Shown here: piece by piece, positions 33,240 through 42,591 of the stretch
Numbering within the stretch: the first letter of the stretch is position 1
Layout: each line of letters begins with the position of its first letter
NCBI RefSeq assembly: GCF_028882275.1
Contig: NZ_JARBUT010000003.1
Span: 186,001 to 250,000, forward strand
Length of the DNA: 64,000 nucleotides
Direction: 5' to 3'
Source: Nocardiopsis sp. N85
GTDB lineage: Bacteria; Actinomycetota; Actinomycetes; Streptosporangiales; Streptosporangiaceae
The notes under the pieces: model-generated
The model's input: the letters and a program-made list of their open reading frames with translations, nothing else
Database searches by the model: none
Told to the model about the DNA's origin: nothing
Made by a program: the position numbers and the translations under genes

Positions 33240-34151
33240 TCAAACGGAGTCGGAGCGCACGGCGTCGGACCAGCCCTCGGCGTCGACGACGCGGATGAGG
33301 CCCTCCTGCACCACGGAGCACACGAGCTGTCCGTCCCGGGTGTAGACCAGTCCCCGAGCCAGCCCGCGGGCCCCTTGGGCGCTGGGGGTCTCCTGGGCGT
33401 AGAGCAGCCACTCATCGGCGCGGAACGGCCGGTGGAACCACATGGCGTGATCCAGGCTGGCCATGGAGATCCCGGCGAAGGAACGCCCGTGACGCAACAG
33501 CACGGTGTCGAGGAGGGTGAGGTCGGAGGCGTACGTCATGAGGCACACCTGGGTGAGCCGGTCGTCGGGCAGTTCGCCGTCGACCTTGAGCCACACCGGG
33601 TTCACGGCGGTGCGCAGCCGGGGGTCGCGCTCGGCCTCGTAGGACAGCGGGCCCACCGGGCGCAACTCGATGGGGTGCCAGCGCACGAACCCCGGGATCC
33701 GACCGAACTCGGCGCGCAGCCGCTCGCGGGTGCTGGGCAGTTCCTCCGGCGGGGGCACGTCGGGCATGGGGGTCTGGTGGTCCAGCCCCGGCTCCTCGTT
33801 GTGGAAGGAGGCCGACAGGGTGAAGATCGCCTTGCCGTGCTGGATGGCGACCACCCGGCGGGTGGTGAACGATCGGCCGTCCCGGACCCGGTCGACCTCG
33901 TAGACGATCGGAACCGTGGGGTCGCCGGGGCGGATGAAGTAGGCGTGCAGGGAGTGAACGTACCGGTCGGCCGGTACGGTGCGGCCCGCCGCCACCAACG
34001 CCTGGCCGGCGACCAGCCCGCCGAAGACCCGCTGGGGGCCCTCCTCCGGGCTGCTGCCCCGGAAGATGTTGACCTCGATCCGTTCCAGGTCGAGCACGGC
34101 CAACAGGTCGGCCAGGGACTGCTGTCGGCTCTCGTCGACTCTGTCGTTCAT
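33240..34151 (-). CDS. tesB: Acyl-CoA thioesterase II
   Basis: A 303-residue double hot-dog thioesterase that splits acyl-CoA to free acid and CoA. Family segments are FRGSSPEEGPQRVFGGLVAGQALVAAG, VHSLHAYFIRPGDPTVPIVYEVDRVRDGRSFTTRRV and, in the second half, LDHAMWFHRPFRADEWLLYAQETPSAQGARGLARG with the catalytic Asp/Gln region. Its start overlaps the uvrD2 stop by 4 bp. The position between whiB7 and uvrD2 is an addition to the mycobacterial order. Confidence 0.94.
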   Translation of the reverse strand: MNDRVDESRQQSLADLLAVLDLERIEVNIFRGSSPEEGPQRVFGGLVAGQALVAAGRTVPADRYVHSLHAYFIRPGDPTVPIVYEVDRVRDGRSFTTRRVVAIQHGKAIFTLSASFHNEEPGLDHQTPMPDVPPPEELPSTRERLRAEFGRIPGFVRWHPIELRPVGPLSYEAERDPRLRTAVNPVWLKVDGELPDDRLTQVCLMTYASDLTLLDTVLLRHGRSFAGISMASLDHAMWFHRPFRADEWLLYAQETPSAQGARGLARGLVYTRDGQLVCSVVQEGLIRVVDAEGWSDAVRSDSV

Positions 34152-36274
34152 TCCGGCGTGTCCTCCTCGTCGTCGGGGGCGTCCCGACCTTCGGTGACCG
34201 CGACGGGGTCGGCGCCGGAGACCAGCGCGAGCACCGCCTCACCGTAGCGGTCGAGTTTCACGGCCCCGACACCGGACACCGCCGCCAGCTGCGAGAGCCC
34301 CGAGGGCTCCTGTTCGGCGATGGCCTGGAGGGTGGCATCGGTGAAGATCACGTAGGCGGGCACCTTCTGCTCCTGGGAGACCGCGCGTCGCCAGTCGCGC
34401 AGGCGCTCCAGCAGCGCCTCATCGTAACTGGAGGGGCAGTCCAGGCAGCGGCCGAGCTTGCGCTCGGCCGCGTCGGTGAGGGAGGACCCGCAGACCCGGC
34501 AGCGGGCGGGGCCGCCGCGCTTGCGCTCGGTCCGTCGGGCGGCGGTGGTGGGGGAGGCCGGACGCAGCCCGTCGAGGAAGCGGGAGGGCTTGCGGCTCTT
34601 GCGTCCGCCCGGGGAGCGGGCCAGCGACCACGACATGGCCAGGTGTTCGCGGGCGCGGGTGACGCCGACGTAGAAGAGCCGGCGCTCCTCCTCGACCTGT
34701 TCGTCGGTCTCGGCGTAGATGATCGGCATCATGCCCTCGGTGAGGCCGACCAGGAACACCGCGTCCCACTCCAGGCCCTTGGCGGCGTGCAGGGAGGCGA
34801 TGGTGACACCCTCGAACCCGGGGGCGTGTTCGGTGGCCATGCGCACGTCGAGTTCCTCGACGAGGTCGTTCATGGTCACCGGGGTGCCGTCCGGGTGCGG
34901 CTTGGCCGCCATGTCCTCGGCGAGCTGGACCATCGCGGTCAGCGACTCCCAGCGTTCGCGGGCCTGACGGCCCTCGGGGGCGGTGTCGGTGAGGCCGATC
35001 TGCCCGAGGAGCTGACGGACGGTGGAGATGAGCGGGGCCGGCTCCTCCCCCGCCGCCTCGTGGCGGGCGCCGCGCAGCAGGTGTACGGCCTTCTTGATCT
35101 CGGGGCGTTCGAAGAACCGGGCGGTGCCGCGCACGGTGAACGGCACCCCCTGGTCGGTGAGGGCCTGTTCGTAGGCGGCGGACTGGGCGTTGGTGCGCAC
35201 CAGGACGGCGATCTCGCCGGCCGGGACGCCCTCCTCCAGCAGGACGCCGATCTTGCGGGCGACCCCGGTGGCCTCCGCGGGTTCGTCCTCGTACTCCTGG
35301 TAGACGGGGTCGGGCCCGTCGGGGCGCTGGGCCTGGAGGGTGAGGTGTCCGGCGGAGGTGGTGCCGCCGGCCTGGGAGATGACGTGGTTGGCGACCCGCA
35401 CCACCTGCGGGGTGGAGCGGTAGTCGCGGACCAGTTCGACCACGGTGGAGTGCGGGTAGCGGGCGGCGAAACCGGTGAGGTAGGAGGGGGTGGCGCCGGC
35501 GAAGGAGTAGATGGTCTGGCTGGGGTCGCCGACCACGCACAGGTCGTCGCGGTCGCCCAGCCAGGCGTCGAGCAGGAGTTTCTGGAGCGGGTTGACGTCC
35601 TGGAACTCGTCGACGACGAAATAGCGGTACTGGTCACGGACGCGCTGGGCGATGGCCGGGTACTCGTTGATCATGGCCGCGGTGAGTTCGAGCATCGACT
35701 CGAAGTCGAGGAGGTTGTGCTCCCGGCGCAGTTCCTCATAGGCCTCGAAGACCCGGGCGACCTCGCCGGCGGGCATCGGGGCCTGTCGGGAGGTCTTGGC
35801 GATGACGCGCTCGTAGTCGGTGGGGCGGACCTGGGTGACCTTGGCCCATTCGATCTCGGAGGCCAGGTCGCGCAGACCGGTGCGGTCGGGCTGGACGCCG
35901 ACGGAGTGGGCCGCGCGGGCCACCGCCTGGATCTTGCTGTCGATGAGGGTGGGCTTCTCGCCACCGATGACCTGGGGCCAGAAGAAGGAGAGCTGGCGCA
36001 GGGCGGCCGCGTGGAAGGTGCGGGCCTGTACCCGGGGGGCGCCCAGGGAGCGCAGGCGGCCGCGCATCTCACCGGCGGCGCGGTTGGTGAAGGTGACCGC
36101 GAGGACCTGCTGCTCGGAGACCACTCCGGCGGCGACCGCGTGTGCGATGCGGTGGGTGATGGCGCGGGTCTTCCCGGTTCCGGCACCGGCCAGGATGCAC
36201 ACGGGGCCGCGCAGCGCACGCGCCGCCAGGGTCTGCTCCGGGTCCAGTCCCTCCAGGACGCGGTCGGGGTCCAT
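34148..36274 (-). CDS. uvrD2: ATP-dependent DNA helicase UvrD2
   Basis: A 708-residue SF1A 3'-5' helicase. Walker A is ILAGAGTGKTRAITHRIAHAV; motif II is VVDEFQDVNPLQ; motif III GDPSQTIYSFAGA; motif VI FYVGVTRARE. The C-terminus has a tetracysteine knot (CRVCGSSLTD, GRCLDCPSSYD) followed by an HRDC domain, the arrangement typical of actinobacterial UvrD2. The ATG at 36274 follows CAGGAGCACC; upstream in-frame sequence is not coding. It acts in DNA repair and is the head of the uvrD2-tesB unit. Confidence 0.96.
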   Translation of the reverse strand: MDPDRVLEGLDPEQTLAARALRGPVCILAGAGTGKTRAITHRIAHAVAAGVVSEQQVLAVTFTNRAAGEMRGRLRSLGAPRVQARTFHAAALRQLSFFWPQVIGGEKPTLIDSKIQAVARAAHSVGVQPDRTGLRDLASEIEWAKVTQVRPTDYERVIAKTSRQAPMPAGEVARVFEAYEELRREHNLLDFESMLELTAAMINEYPAIAQRVRDQYRYFVVDEFQDVNPLQKLLLDAWLGDRDDLCVVGDPSQTIYSFAGATPSYLTGFAARYPHSTVVELVRDYRSTPQVVRVANHVISQAGGTTSAGHLTLQAQRPDGPDPVYQEYEDEPAEATGVARKIGVLLEEGVPAGEIAVLVRTNAQSAAYEQALTDQGVPFTVRGTARFFERPEIKKAVHLLRGARHEAAGEEPAPLISTVRQLLGQIGLTDTAPEGRQARERWESLTAMVQLAEDMAAKPHPDGTPVTMNDLVEELDVRMATEHAPGFEGVTIASLHAAKGLEWDAVFLVGLTEGMMPIIYAETDEQVEEERRLFYVGVTRAREHLAMSWSLARSPGGRKSRKPSRFLDGLRPASPTTAARRTERKRGGPARCRVCGSSLTDAAERKLGRCLDCPSSYDEALLERLRDWRRAVSQEQKVPAYVIFTDATLQAIAEQEPSGLSQLAAVSGVGAVKLDRYGEAVLALVSGADPVAVTEGRDAPDDEEDTPE

Positions 36275-36571
36275 GGTGCTCCTGAGGGTGGTCGAGACGG
36301 TTGTGCTGTTCCGGGGACAGTCTCTCAAGTATCGGTCTCCCGGGGGACGGATCCGCACCCGTCCACAGGTCGGTTCCGAAAGGGGGCACAGGGGCCGGAG
36401 CGACCGCCCGGACGCGTCAGCGGGCCGATCGAGCCGAATGACACATTTCAGAACCACCCGGCCCTGTGAGGCGTCCCACGTTGTGTCGCGCGGTCGAGGG
36501 AAGCGGACCGGGGCCCACGGTGTTGGGATGTGGGACCGGGCGTGGAACGCCGACCGCAGGACGGAGAGAAC

Positions 36572-36841
36572 GTGAGCGAGATGACGAGCACGGCGACCGA
36601 GAATTTCACGATGTACACCACCCCCTGGTGCGGGTACTGCAAGCGGCTCAAGAGCCAGCTGGCCCGGGAAGGGATCACCGGGCACGAGGTGAACATCGAG
36701 GAACGCCCGGAGGCCGCGGAACTCGTGATGAAGGTCAACAACGGGAACCAAACGGTCCCGACGGTGGTCTTCAGTGACGGAGCGGCGATGACCAACCCGT
36801 CGCTCGCTCAGGTGAAGAAGAAGCTGGCCGAGCTGTCGTAG
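36572..36841 (+). CDS. mrx1: Mycoredoxin (glutaredoxin-like)
   Basis: An 89-residue thioredoxin-fold protein with the active site TPWCGYCKRLK and the cis-proline segment GNQTVPTVVF. CGYC is the mycoredoxin motif; such proteins reduce mycothiol mixed disulfides in actinobacteria. GTG start after GGAGAGAAC. It diverges from uvrD2 across 297 bp and sits in the same uvrD2-mrx1-nudC order as in mycobacteria (recalled). Confidence 0.94.
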   Translation: MSEMTSTATENFTMYTTPWCGYCKRLKSQLAREGITGHEVNIEERPEAAELVMKVNNGNQTVPTVVFSDGAAMTNPSLAQVKKKLAELS

Positions 36842-36851
36842 GTCGGAGAAA

Positions 36852-36885
36852 CGCCGCCCCGTGGGTTCCCTCCCGCGGGGCGGCG
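36852..36885 (+). terminator. Hairpin after the mycoredoxin gene
   Basis: A GC-rich stem with CGCCGCCCCG at 36852-36861 and CGGGGCGGCG at 36876-36885, extended inward by GGG/CCC, 11 bp beyond the stop. No T tract. Confidence 0.7.
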
Positions 36886-36983
36886 GCCCCCCAGAACCCC
36901 GAGGGGCGTCCCCGACACGACCGCACCGGCCGCTCTGACGGCTCGGACGGATGACGACGGGGAGTGTTGAGTTGGGGGACGAC

Positions 36984-37439
36984 GTGAGTTCTCATGACAT
37001 AGCGGTCGCCGACGCGGTCGGCGTGGTGCGCCGCACCCCGACGGGGTGGCGCGTGGGGAACGGGCACGAGCTGCCCGACCTGGTGAGCGCGATGGTCCTC
37101 GCCGATTTGCTCACGGAGGAGGAGGGCGGGGAGCGGCCCCGGTCGCAGGCGCCCGGTCGGGCGCCGGAGGGGGCCACGGAGGTGGAGCGGTTGCGCCACA
37201 CCATCGCCCAGTTGGAGCACGCGCTGCACTCGCGTGTGGTGGTGGAGCAGGCGATCGGCGTCCTGGCGGAGCGGCACACCATGCCGACGCGCGAGGCGTT
37301 CGAGCGGCTGCGCTCATCGGCGCGTTCGCGTGGACGCAAGGTCGCCGACCTGGCCCGGGACGTGGTGGAGAGCAGTACCAGTCCGTTGACGGTGCTGCCG
37401 GACGAGCTGAGCGTCTCCCCCGGCGCGAACTCGAACTAG
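36984..37439 (+). CDS. ANTAR domain protein without sensor domain
   Basis: A 151-residue protein. Residues 1-50 form a small domain (VADAVGVVRRTPTGWRVGNGHELPDLVSAMVLADLL), and a disordered linker follows. The C-terminal ANTAR domain spans roughly residues 80-135 (IAQLEHALHSRVVVEQAIGVLAERHTMPTREAFERLR), with the conserved VEQAIGVLAE and ARSRGRKVADLA. ANTAR domains bind paired RNA hairpins and block termination. No GAF, PAS or receiver domain is present, so the signal is unclear. GTG start chosen at 36984; an ATG at 36951 is possible. Confidence 0.85.
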   Translation: MSSHDIAVADAVGVVRRTPTGWRVGNGHELPDLVSAMVLADLLTEEEGGERPRSQAPGRAPEGATEVERLRHTIAQLEHALHSRVVVEQAIGVLAERHTMPTREAFERLRSSARSRGRKVADLARDVVESSTSPLTVLPDELSVSPGANSN

Positions 37440-37556
37440 GGCGCCCGCGGGGTTACCGGAGGCCGGTGGAGTGGACGTCCCGGGGAACGAGGATGTCCGT
37501 GTGACGACACCGTGCCTCCCGGTATCCCGCCCTCCGGGCGCCCGGACACGGTGCCG

Positions 37557-37590
37557 GGAAGGACCGTCGACCGTTCGTCGACGGCCTTCC
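37557..37590. terminator. Hairpin between convergent ANTAR and nudC genes
   Basis: Stem GGAAGG-A-CCGTCGA with TCGACGG-CCTTCC, 13 pairs around one bulged A and a 7-nt loop. It lies in the 228-bp convergent gap, which has no gene, and could serve either strand. Confidence 0.65.
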
Positions 37591-37667
37591 GGGAGTGGGC
37601 GGACGGAGCGGAGGCCCGAAGCGGCACGGGAGGCGGCCTGGTCGTCTCCGGGGCCTCCGCCTCCCGG

Positions 37668-38618
37668 CTACCACTGGCCGGGGAGTTCTCCCCCGTACCA
37701 GTGCTCGATGAGGGAGCGGGCGATCGAGATCCGTCCCGGGAGCACGATCTCGCCGACGGCCGCCGTCTCCGCCAGCGCGGAGCGGGTGAACCAGCGCAGG
37801 GCGCCCAGCTCGTCGTCGGTGCGCTCGGTCTCGCCGACGGCGCGCGCGGTGTAGCCCATCATGAGGCTGCGCGGGAACGGCCACGGCTGCGATGACAGGT
37901 AGCGTGGGGTCTCGACGACGATCCCCGCCTCTTCGGCCACCTCGCGGATCACCGCCTGTTCCAGGGACTCGCCGGCCTCGACGAACCCGGCCAGCACGGA
38001 GAAGCGGCGCGCGTCCCAGTGCGGGTTGTTGCCGAGCAGGATCTCCTGCTCCCCCTCCTGGTCGCGGTGCACCAGCATGATGACCGCCGGGTCGGTGCGG
38101 GGGAACTGTTCGCGGCCCTCCCGTTCGCACGTGCGCAGGTGGCCGGCGGCGGAGATGACGGTGGGCGATCCGCAGGCGGGACAGAACCGGTGGGTGGCGT
38201 GCCAGTTGGCCAGGGCGACGGCGCGGGTGAGCAGCCCCGTGTCGTGGTCGCCGAGCAGGGGGCCGAGTTCGCGCAGGGAGGCGGGACGGGCTCCGTCGCG
38301 TTCGGTGAGTTCGCGGGGCGAGCGGACCGCGAAGTAGGCCCGGCCGTCGGCCTCCCCCAGCAGGTAGCGTTCACCCTCCGGTGCCCGTTCCGGTGAGGTG
38401 AAGACCAGCGCGGGCGGCCCGTCGGTGGTGGCGAGCGCCCGGGACTGCTTGGCCATGAGGGCCTTCCACCCGTAGGAGAGGGGGTCGCCGCCCTCCAGTT
38501 CCAGGACCCGGGTGTCGGGGTCCGCCCACGCCTTCTCCAGCCAGGCGTCGTCCGAGCGGCGGTGCGCGACGGGGTCGACGGCGGCGCGGGACAGGGTGGG
38601 GGTGGTGTCGACGTGCAT
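37668..38618 (-). CDS. nudC: NAD(+) diphosphatase
   Basis: A 316-residue NUDIX enzyme splitting NAD(H) to AMP and NMN(H), and removing NAD caps from RNA in bacteria studied. An N-terminal domain is followed by the zinc ribbon HRFCPACGSPTVISAAGHLRTCE. The NUDIX box is exact (GFVEAGESLEQAVIREVAEEAG) and is followed by SQPWPFPRSLMMGY, the NudC signature. The ribbon's last ligand pair is reduced to one Cys plus Glu, as often seen in actinobacteria. Confidence 0.96.
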   Translation of the reverse strand: MHVDTTPTLSRAAVDPVAHRRSDDAWLEKAWADPDTRVLELEGGDPLSYGWKALMAKQSRALATTDGPPALVFTSPERAPEGERYLLGEADGRAYFAVRSPRELTERDGARPASLRELGPLLGDHDTGLLTRAVALANWHATHRFCPACGSPTVISAAGHLRTCEREGREQFPRTDPAVIMLVHRDQEGEQEILLGNNPHWDARRFSVLAGFVEAGESLEQAVIREVAEEAGIVVETPRYLSSQPWPFPRSLMMGYTARAVGETERTDDELGALRWFTRSALAETAAVGEIVLPGRISIARSLIEHWYGGELPGQW

Positions 38619-38736
38619 GAGGCCTTCCGGGAACGTGCGGATCGGGCGGGCCGCGCCCCGCGCGGGGCGCGGCCGATGCCTAAAGGAGTAACACCATCGG
38701 GTCCCGCGTCATGCCCGAACGCGGAACCCGTCCGGT

Positions 38737-40110
38737 TCAGACCCCGCCGCCCAGCTCCTCCCACAGGTAGGCGACGCTCTCGGCGCCCTTGAGGAGGAGC
38801 GGAACCTCGACCTTCTCGTTGGGGGCGTGGATGCGGTCCTCGTCGAGTCCGACGGCGACGAACACCAGCGGGGCCTGGAGGATGTCGGCGATGTCTGCCT
38901 CGGGACCGCTGCCGCCCTCCCGGGTGAAGAGCACCGGGACCCCGAAGGCGCGCTCCATCGCGGCGCGGGCCGCCTTGAGGGCCGTGGAGGACAGGTCGGA
39001 GGCGCAGGCGCGCACACCGCCGCCGAACTCCAGTTCGGCGCGCAGGCCGGCGGGGACCCGGGCCTCGACGAACGCGCGGACGCGGGCCTGGATCTCCAGG
39101 GGCTCCTGGCCGGGGACGAGGCGGAAGCTGATCTTGGCGTGCGCGGAGCGGGGGACGATGGTCTTGCCGCCGGCACCGGTGTGACCGCCCCACATGCCGT
39201 TGATCTCGGCGGTGGGCCGCAGCCAGACGCGCTCCAGGGTGCTGTAGCCCTTCTCGCCCCAGGTGGCGGTGGAGGCGGCGGTGGCCAGCCATTCCTTCTC
39301 GTCGAAGGGCAGGCGGGCGATGAGTTCGCGCTCCTCGGCGTCGGCCTCGACGACCCCGTCGTAGAACCCGGGGACGGCGACGCGGTCGTCATCGTCGTGC
39401 AGGGCGGCGAGCAGTCCGCTCATGGCCTGGAGCGGGTTGGGAACGGCACCGCCGAAGGAGCCGCTGTGCAGGTCGCGGTCGGGGCCGTACAGGGAGATCT
39501 CGACGTCGGTGACGCCGCGCATGCCCACGCACATGGACGGGGTGTCGGCGGCCCACATGGTGGTGTCGGAGATGACGACGACGTCGCAGGCCAGGCGGTC
39601 GCGGTTGGCGCGCATGAGGTCCGCGAAGTGGACCGATCCGGACTCCTCCTCGCCCTCGACGAGGAACTTGAGGGTGACGGGCGGGGCGTCGGCGCCGGAG
39701 GCGGCCAGGGCGGCGCGTACACCCAGGGCGTGGAAGAGGACCTGGCCCTTGTCGTCGGAGGCGCCGCGGGCGAACAGGGAGGTGCCGCGCTCGGTGGGGG
39801 TGAAGGGGTCGGTGTCCCAGGCCTCGACGGGGTCGACGGGCTGCACGTCGTGATGGCCGTAGACGAGCACGGTGGGCGCGTCGGGGTCGACGGCCGGCCA
39901 TTCGGCGAACACGGCGGGCAGGCCGGGGGTCTCCCACACCTCGACGGTGGGAAAGCCGGTGGCGGTGAGGTGATCGGCCAGCCATCGGGCGGATCCGCGC
40001 ACGTCATCGTGGTGCTCGGGGTCGGCGGAGATCGAGGGGATCGCCAGCCACTCCTTGAGTGCGGAGAGGAACCCGTCCCGGTTCTCCTCGATGTAGGTGC
40101 GTACGTCCAT
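38737..40110 (-). CDS. M20 family dipeptidase
   Basis: A 457-residue zinc peptidase of the ArgE/DapE/CPG2 group. Metal ligands lie in VLVYGHHDVQPVDP, FARGASDDKGQ and VEGEEESGS (Glu-Glu catalytic pair). A dimerisation lid is inserted between about residues 195 and 350. It hydrolyses dipeptides with wide specificity in related cases. It stands alone: the gap to nudC is 118 bp and to the EF-hand gene 319 bp. Confidence 0.94.
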   Translation of the reverse strand: MDVRTYIEENRDGFLSALKEWLAIPSISADPEHHDDVRGSARWLADHLTATGFPTVEVWETPGLPAVFAEWPAVDPDAPTVLVYGHHDVQPVDPVEAWDTDPFTPTERGTSLFARGASDDKGQVLFHALGVRAALAASGADAPPVTLKFLVEGEEESGSVHFADLMRANRDRLACDVVVISDTTMWAADTPSMCVGMRGVTDVEISLYGPDRDLHSGSFGGAVPNPLQAMSGLLAALHDDDDRVAVPGFYDGVVEADAEERELIARLPFDEKEWLATAASTATWGEKGYSTLERVWLRPTAEINGMWGGHTGAGGKTIVPRSAHAKISFRLVPGQEPLEIQARVRAFVEARVPAGLRAELEFGGGVRACASDLSSTALKAARAAMERAFGVPVLFTREGGSGPEADIADILQAPLVFVAVGLDEDRIHAPNEKVEVPLLLKGAESVAYLWEELGGGV

Positions 40111-40429
40111 CTTCGTGTCCTCGTCTCGACGTCGTTGTCGGACTCGACCTTAGACCCGGACACATGGATGCTCGGCGCCCACCTCCCCTCCCGGTGGTGG
40201 CGTCACCTGGGCACCGCGCTCGGTGCACACGGTCCACGCCACCCGGGCACCCGACGCAAGGGCGCCGGGGCACCGCGGTCGCGGGGATCCCCTGGTCCGG
40301 CGGGCGGGAGGTCGTCCGCCACGCGTGGTGAACACGCCGATAACGGCACGCGGAGGGAACCTTTTCGGCAGCATGGGACTCGTACGACAGGGGTGGGACC
40401 CGCCCGCCCCGACCGATGGAAGGAACCAC
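40111..40429. other. Non-coding gap, divergent promoters expected
   Basis: 319 bp between the divergent dipeptidase and EF-hand genes. No supported ORF, hairpin or clear -35/-10 pair was found beyond the ribosome site GGAAGGAACCAC at its right end. Confidence 0.5.
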
Positions 40430-40975
40430 GTGAGCGTCACCCCCTCCGAGGCGATCATCGCCCGCTTCAACGAGCTGTTCGACGTGCTCGACACCGACGG
40501 GGACAAGGTCGCGACCTGGGCGGACTATCAACGGCTCGTGGACAGGTACGTGACCGGTTACGTACTGGACCCCACCGAGCCCAAGGCGCACGCGATCGAG
40601 ACGGCCTACCGGTCGCTGTGGCAGGAACTGGTGCGGCACTCGGGGGCCGAGGACCGCCTGGAGCGCGAGGCGTTCGTGACGGCGATGCACGCGGCGTCGG
40701 AGGACCGCAGCAGGTTCAACGCGGCGGAGGCGGTGGCCGAGGCGGTGTTCGACCTGCTGGACGAGGACGGGGACGGGCGGATCAGCCTGGCGGAGTTCCT
40801 GGTCTACGCGGCCGCGCTGGGCGCGACCGAGGCGGACGCCCGCACCCGGTTCGCGCACGTGGACATCGACGGCGACGGGCACATCAGCCGGGAGGAGTTC
40901 GTGCTGTCGGCGCGGGAGTACCTCTTCGGCGAGGACACGAAGTCCCCGGGCGGATTCGTCTTCGGCGTGGTGTGA
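40430..40975 (+). CDS. EF-hand calcium-binding protein
   Basis: A 181-residue helical protein with a calmodulin/sarcoplasmic-type layout. Three loops read DTDGDKVATWADY (near residue 20), DEDGDGRISLAEF (near 106) and DIDGDGHISREEF (near 140). The last two have all canonical ligands; the first ends in Asp instead of Glu at position 12. A fourth, degenerate hand probably lies in between. Similar proteins (CalD/CABP type) are cytoplasmic calcium buffers or sensors in Streptomyces. GTG start after a strong ribosome site. It is the left border of the accessory stretch. Confidence 0.92.
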   Translation: MSVTPSEAIIARFNELFDVLDTDGDKVATWADYQRLVDRYVTGYVLDPTEPKAHAIETAYRSLWQELVRHSGAEDRLEREAFVTAMHAASEDRSRFNAAEAVAEAVFDLLDEDGDGRISLAEFLVYAAALGATEADARTRFAHVDIDGDGHISREEFVLSAREYLFGEDTKSPGGFVFGVV

Positions 40976-40984
40976 GGCGACGAC

Positions 40985-41019
40985 GGGTGCGGCCGCCCGA
41001 GGTCCGGGCGGTCGCACCC
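40985..41019 (+). terminator. Hairpin terminator after the EF-hand gene
   Basis: A 15-bp stem with one G-T pair (GGGTGCGGCCGCCCG at 40985-40999, CGGGCGGTCGCACCC at 41005-41019) lies 10 bp past the stop. It insulates the ATPase/DUF4276 module from its left neighbour. Confidence 0.8.
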
Positions 41020-41181
41020 CCGAGGGGTGTCCGAGCGGATCCGTGGCGCCGAGCCGACCGGTTCGCCGGTTCGGCTTGCTAGATTGCCGATTGACCGTAT
41101 GTCATGCGGTCGTCCTTCTCCTCGACCGACGTCCCGCATACGGGCGGCCGAAGGACCCGGCAGTGATGGACAGGGGATCGC

Positions 41182-42591
41182 ATGCTCACCCGACTGGAGG
41201 TCGACGGCTTCAAGAACCTGCTCGGACTGGAGGTTGATTTCGGACCGTTCACGTGCATCGCTGGAGAAAATGGAACAGGAAAGTCGAACCTGTTCGACGC
41301 GATCCAGTTCTTGAGCTTGCTGTCCAGCCGTTCGCTCATCGAAGCCGCGATCGAGGTACGAGGCACAGGAGGGGAGCGCTCAGGAGACCCACGAGAGCTT
41401 TTCTGGAACGGCTATGGGACTCATGAACGTGAAATGAGTTTTGCAGCGGAGATGATCGTTCCCGAAGCGGTGGAGGATGACTTCGGCCGGGAGGCAAAAG
41501 CCACCAGCACCTATCTCCGGTACGAATTGCGCCTCGGATTTCTGCCACCATCGGGAGCCGACAGAATCGGCCGCGTCACCCTCTTGCACGAGAGCCTGAA
41601 GCACATCAACCTGGGCAATGCCCCACATCGCCTGCTTTTCCCTCACAGTAAGAGCAAGTTCCGCGACAAAATACTGAAAAATAATCGCAGCGGTCAGGCT
41701 TTTATTTCCACGACGGTCAAGGACGGTCAAACGACCGTCAGTATCCACCAGGACGGTGGCAGCAGAGGGCAGCCCAAACCGGCAGCGGCTTCTCGGGCTC
41801 CGGCAACCGTTGTGAGCACGGTGACGAGTAGCGATGACCCGACGATTCTCGCCGCACGAAGGGAAATGCAGTCCTGGCAGCGCCTCGCTCTGGAGCCGAC
41901 GGCGCTGCGCGCGGCAGATCGGTACACCGATCCTCAAAAGATGGGCGCCAACGGGCTCCACTTGCCCGGAACCCTCTTCCGTATCGCCCAGCAAGACCCT
42001 CACGGAGATCCCGACCGCGTTTACTCCAGGGTTTCCACAAGACTCGCTGATCTGGCCGGGGTGTCCGTGGACGAACTGCGAGTGATCGAAGACGGAGTGC
42101 GCGAACTCCTCACCGTGCAACTCAAAGAGGCCAATGGGCTACAGATGCCCGCGCGGGGACTCTCCGAGGGAACTTTGAGGTTCCTCGCCTTGTGCGTCCT
42201 GAAAGAGGACCCATCCGTCCGCGGGGTGCTCTGCATGGAGGAACCGGAAAACGGAATCCATCCCGGAAATCTCGCGGCGATGGTGAATCTCGTCACCGAA
42301 TTGGCCGTGGATCCCGAAGAACCACCGGGCGATGACAATCCCTTCCGTCAGATATTGGTGAACACCCACTCTCCCGGTGTCGTGCAACTCGTGAATCAAG
42401 ATGACCTGCTCTTCGCCGACAGCGTACGGCTGCGTGGGCCAGAGGGGAGCATCACCAAGGCTCTGCGGCTGCGACCGATGACCAGGAGCTGGCGAGCGAA
42501 ATCCGGGGGAACGCCCTCTGTCGCGAGACCGGACATCCTGCCGTACCTCACCACACCTCCTGGAGCCCAGACCTCCTTGGAGGAGGCATGA
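41182..42591 (+). CDS. AAA/ABC-type ATPase, RecF/OLD-like, of a putative defence module
   Basis: A 469-residue ATPase of the AAA_21 (OLD/RecF/SMC-like) group. It opens MLTRLEVDGFKNL, with Walker A GENGTGKS at 28-35. A long middle insertion (about residues 60-290) follows, including a Ser/Ala/Pro-rich linker near 195-215. The ABC signature is LSEGT at 327-331, Walker B LCMEEPEN at 350-357 and the switch His in NTHS at 394-397. No TOPRIM domain is fused. Codon use is unlike the neighbours (AAA, ATT, GCT, AAT common; the stretch 41641-41700 is 28/60 G+C), which suggests recent transfer. The stop overlaps the DUF4276 start by 4 bp. ATPase plus TOPRIM-like effector is the plan of several phage-defence systems. 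Confidence 0.88.
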   Translation: MLTRLEVDGFKNLLGLEVDFGPFTCIAGENGTGKSNLFDAIQFLSLLSSRSLIEAAIEVRGTGGERSGDPRELFWNGYGTHEREMSFAAEMIVPEAVEDDFGREAKATSTYLRYELRLGFLPPSGADRIGRVTLLHESLKHINLGNAPHRLLFPHSKSKFRDKILKNNRSGQAFISTTVKDGQTTVSIHQDGGSRGQPKPAAASRAPATVVSTVTSSDDPTILAARREMQSWQRLALEPTALRAADRYTDPQKMGANGLHLPGTLFRIAQQDPHGDPDRVYSRVSTRLADLAGVSVDELRVIEDGVRELLTVQLKEANGLQMPARGLSEGTLRFLALCVLKEDPSVRGVLCMEEPENGIHPGNLAAMVNLVTELAVDPEEPPGDDNPFRQILVNTHSPGVVQLVNQDDLLFADSVRLRGPEGSITKALRLRPMTRSWRAKSGGTPSVARPDILPYLTTPPGAQTSLEEA

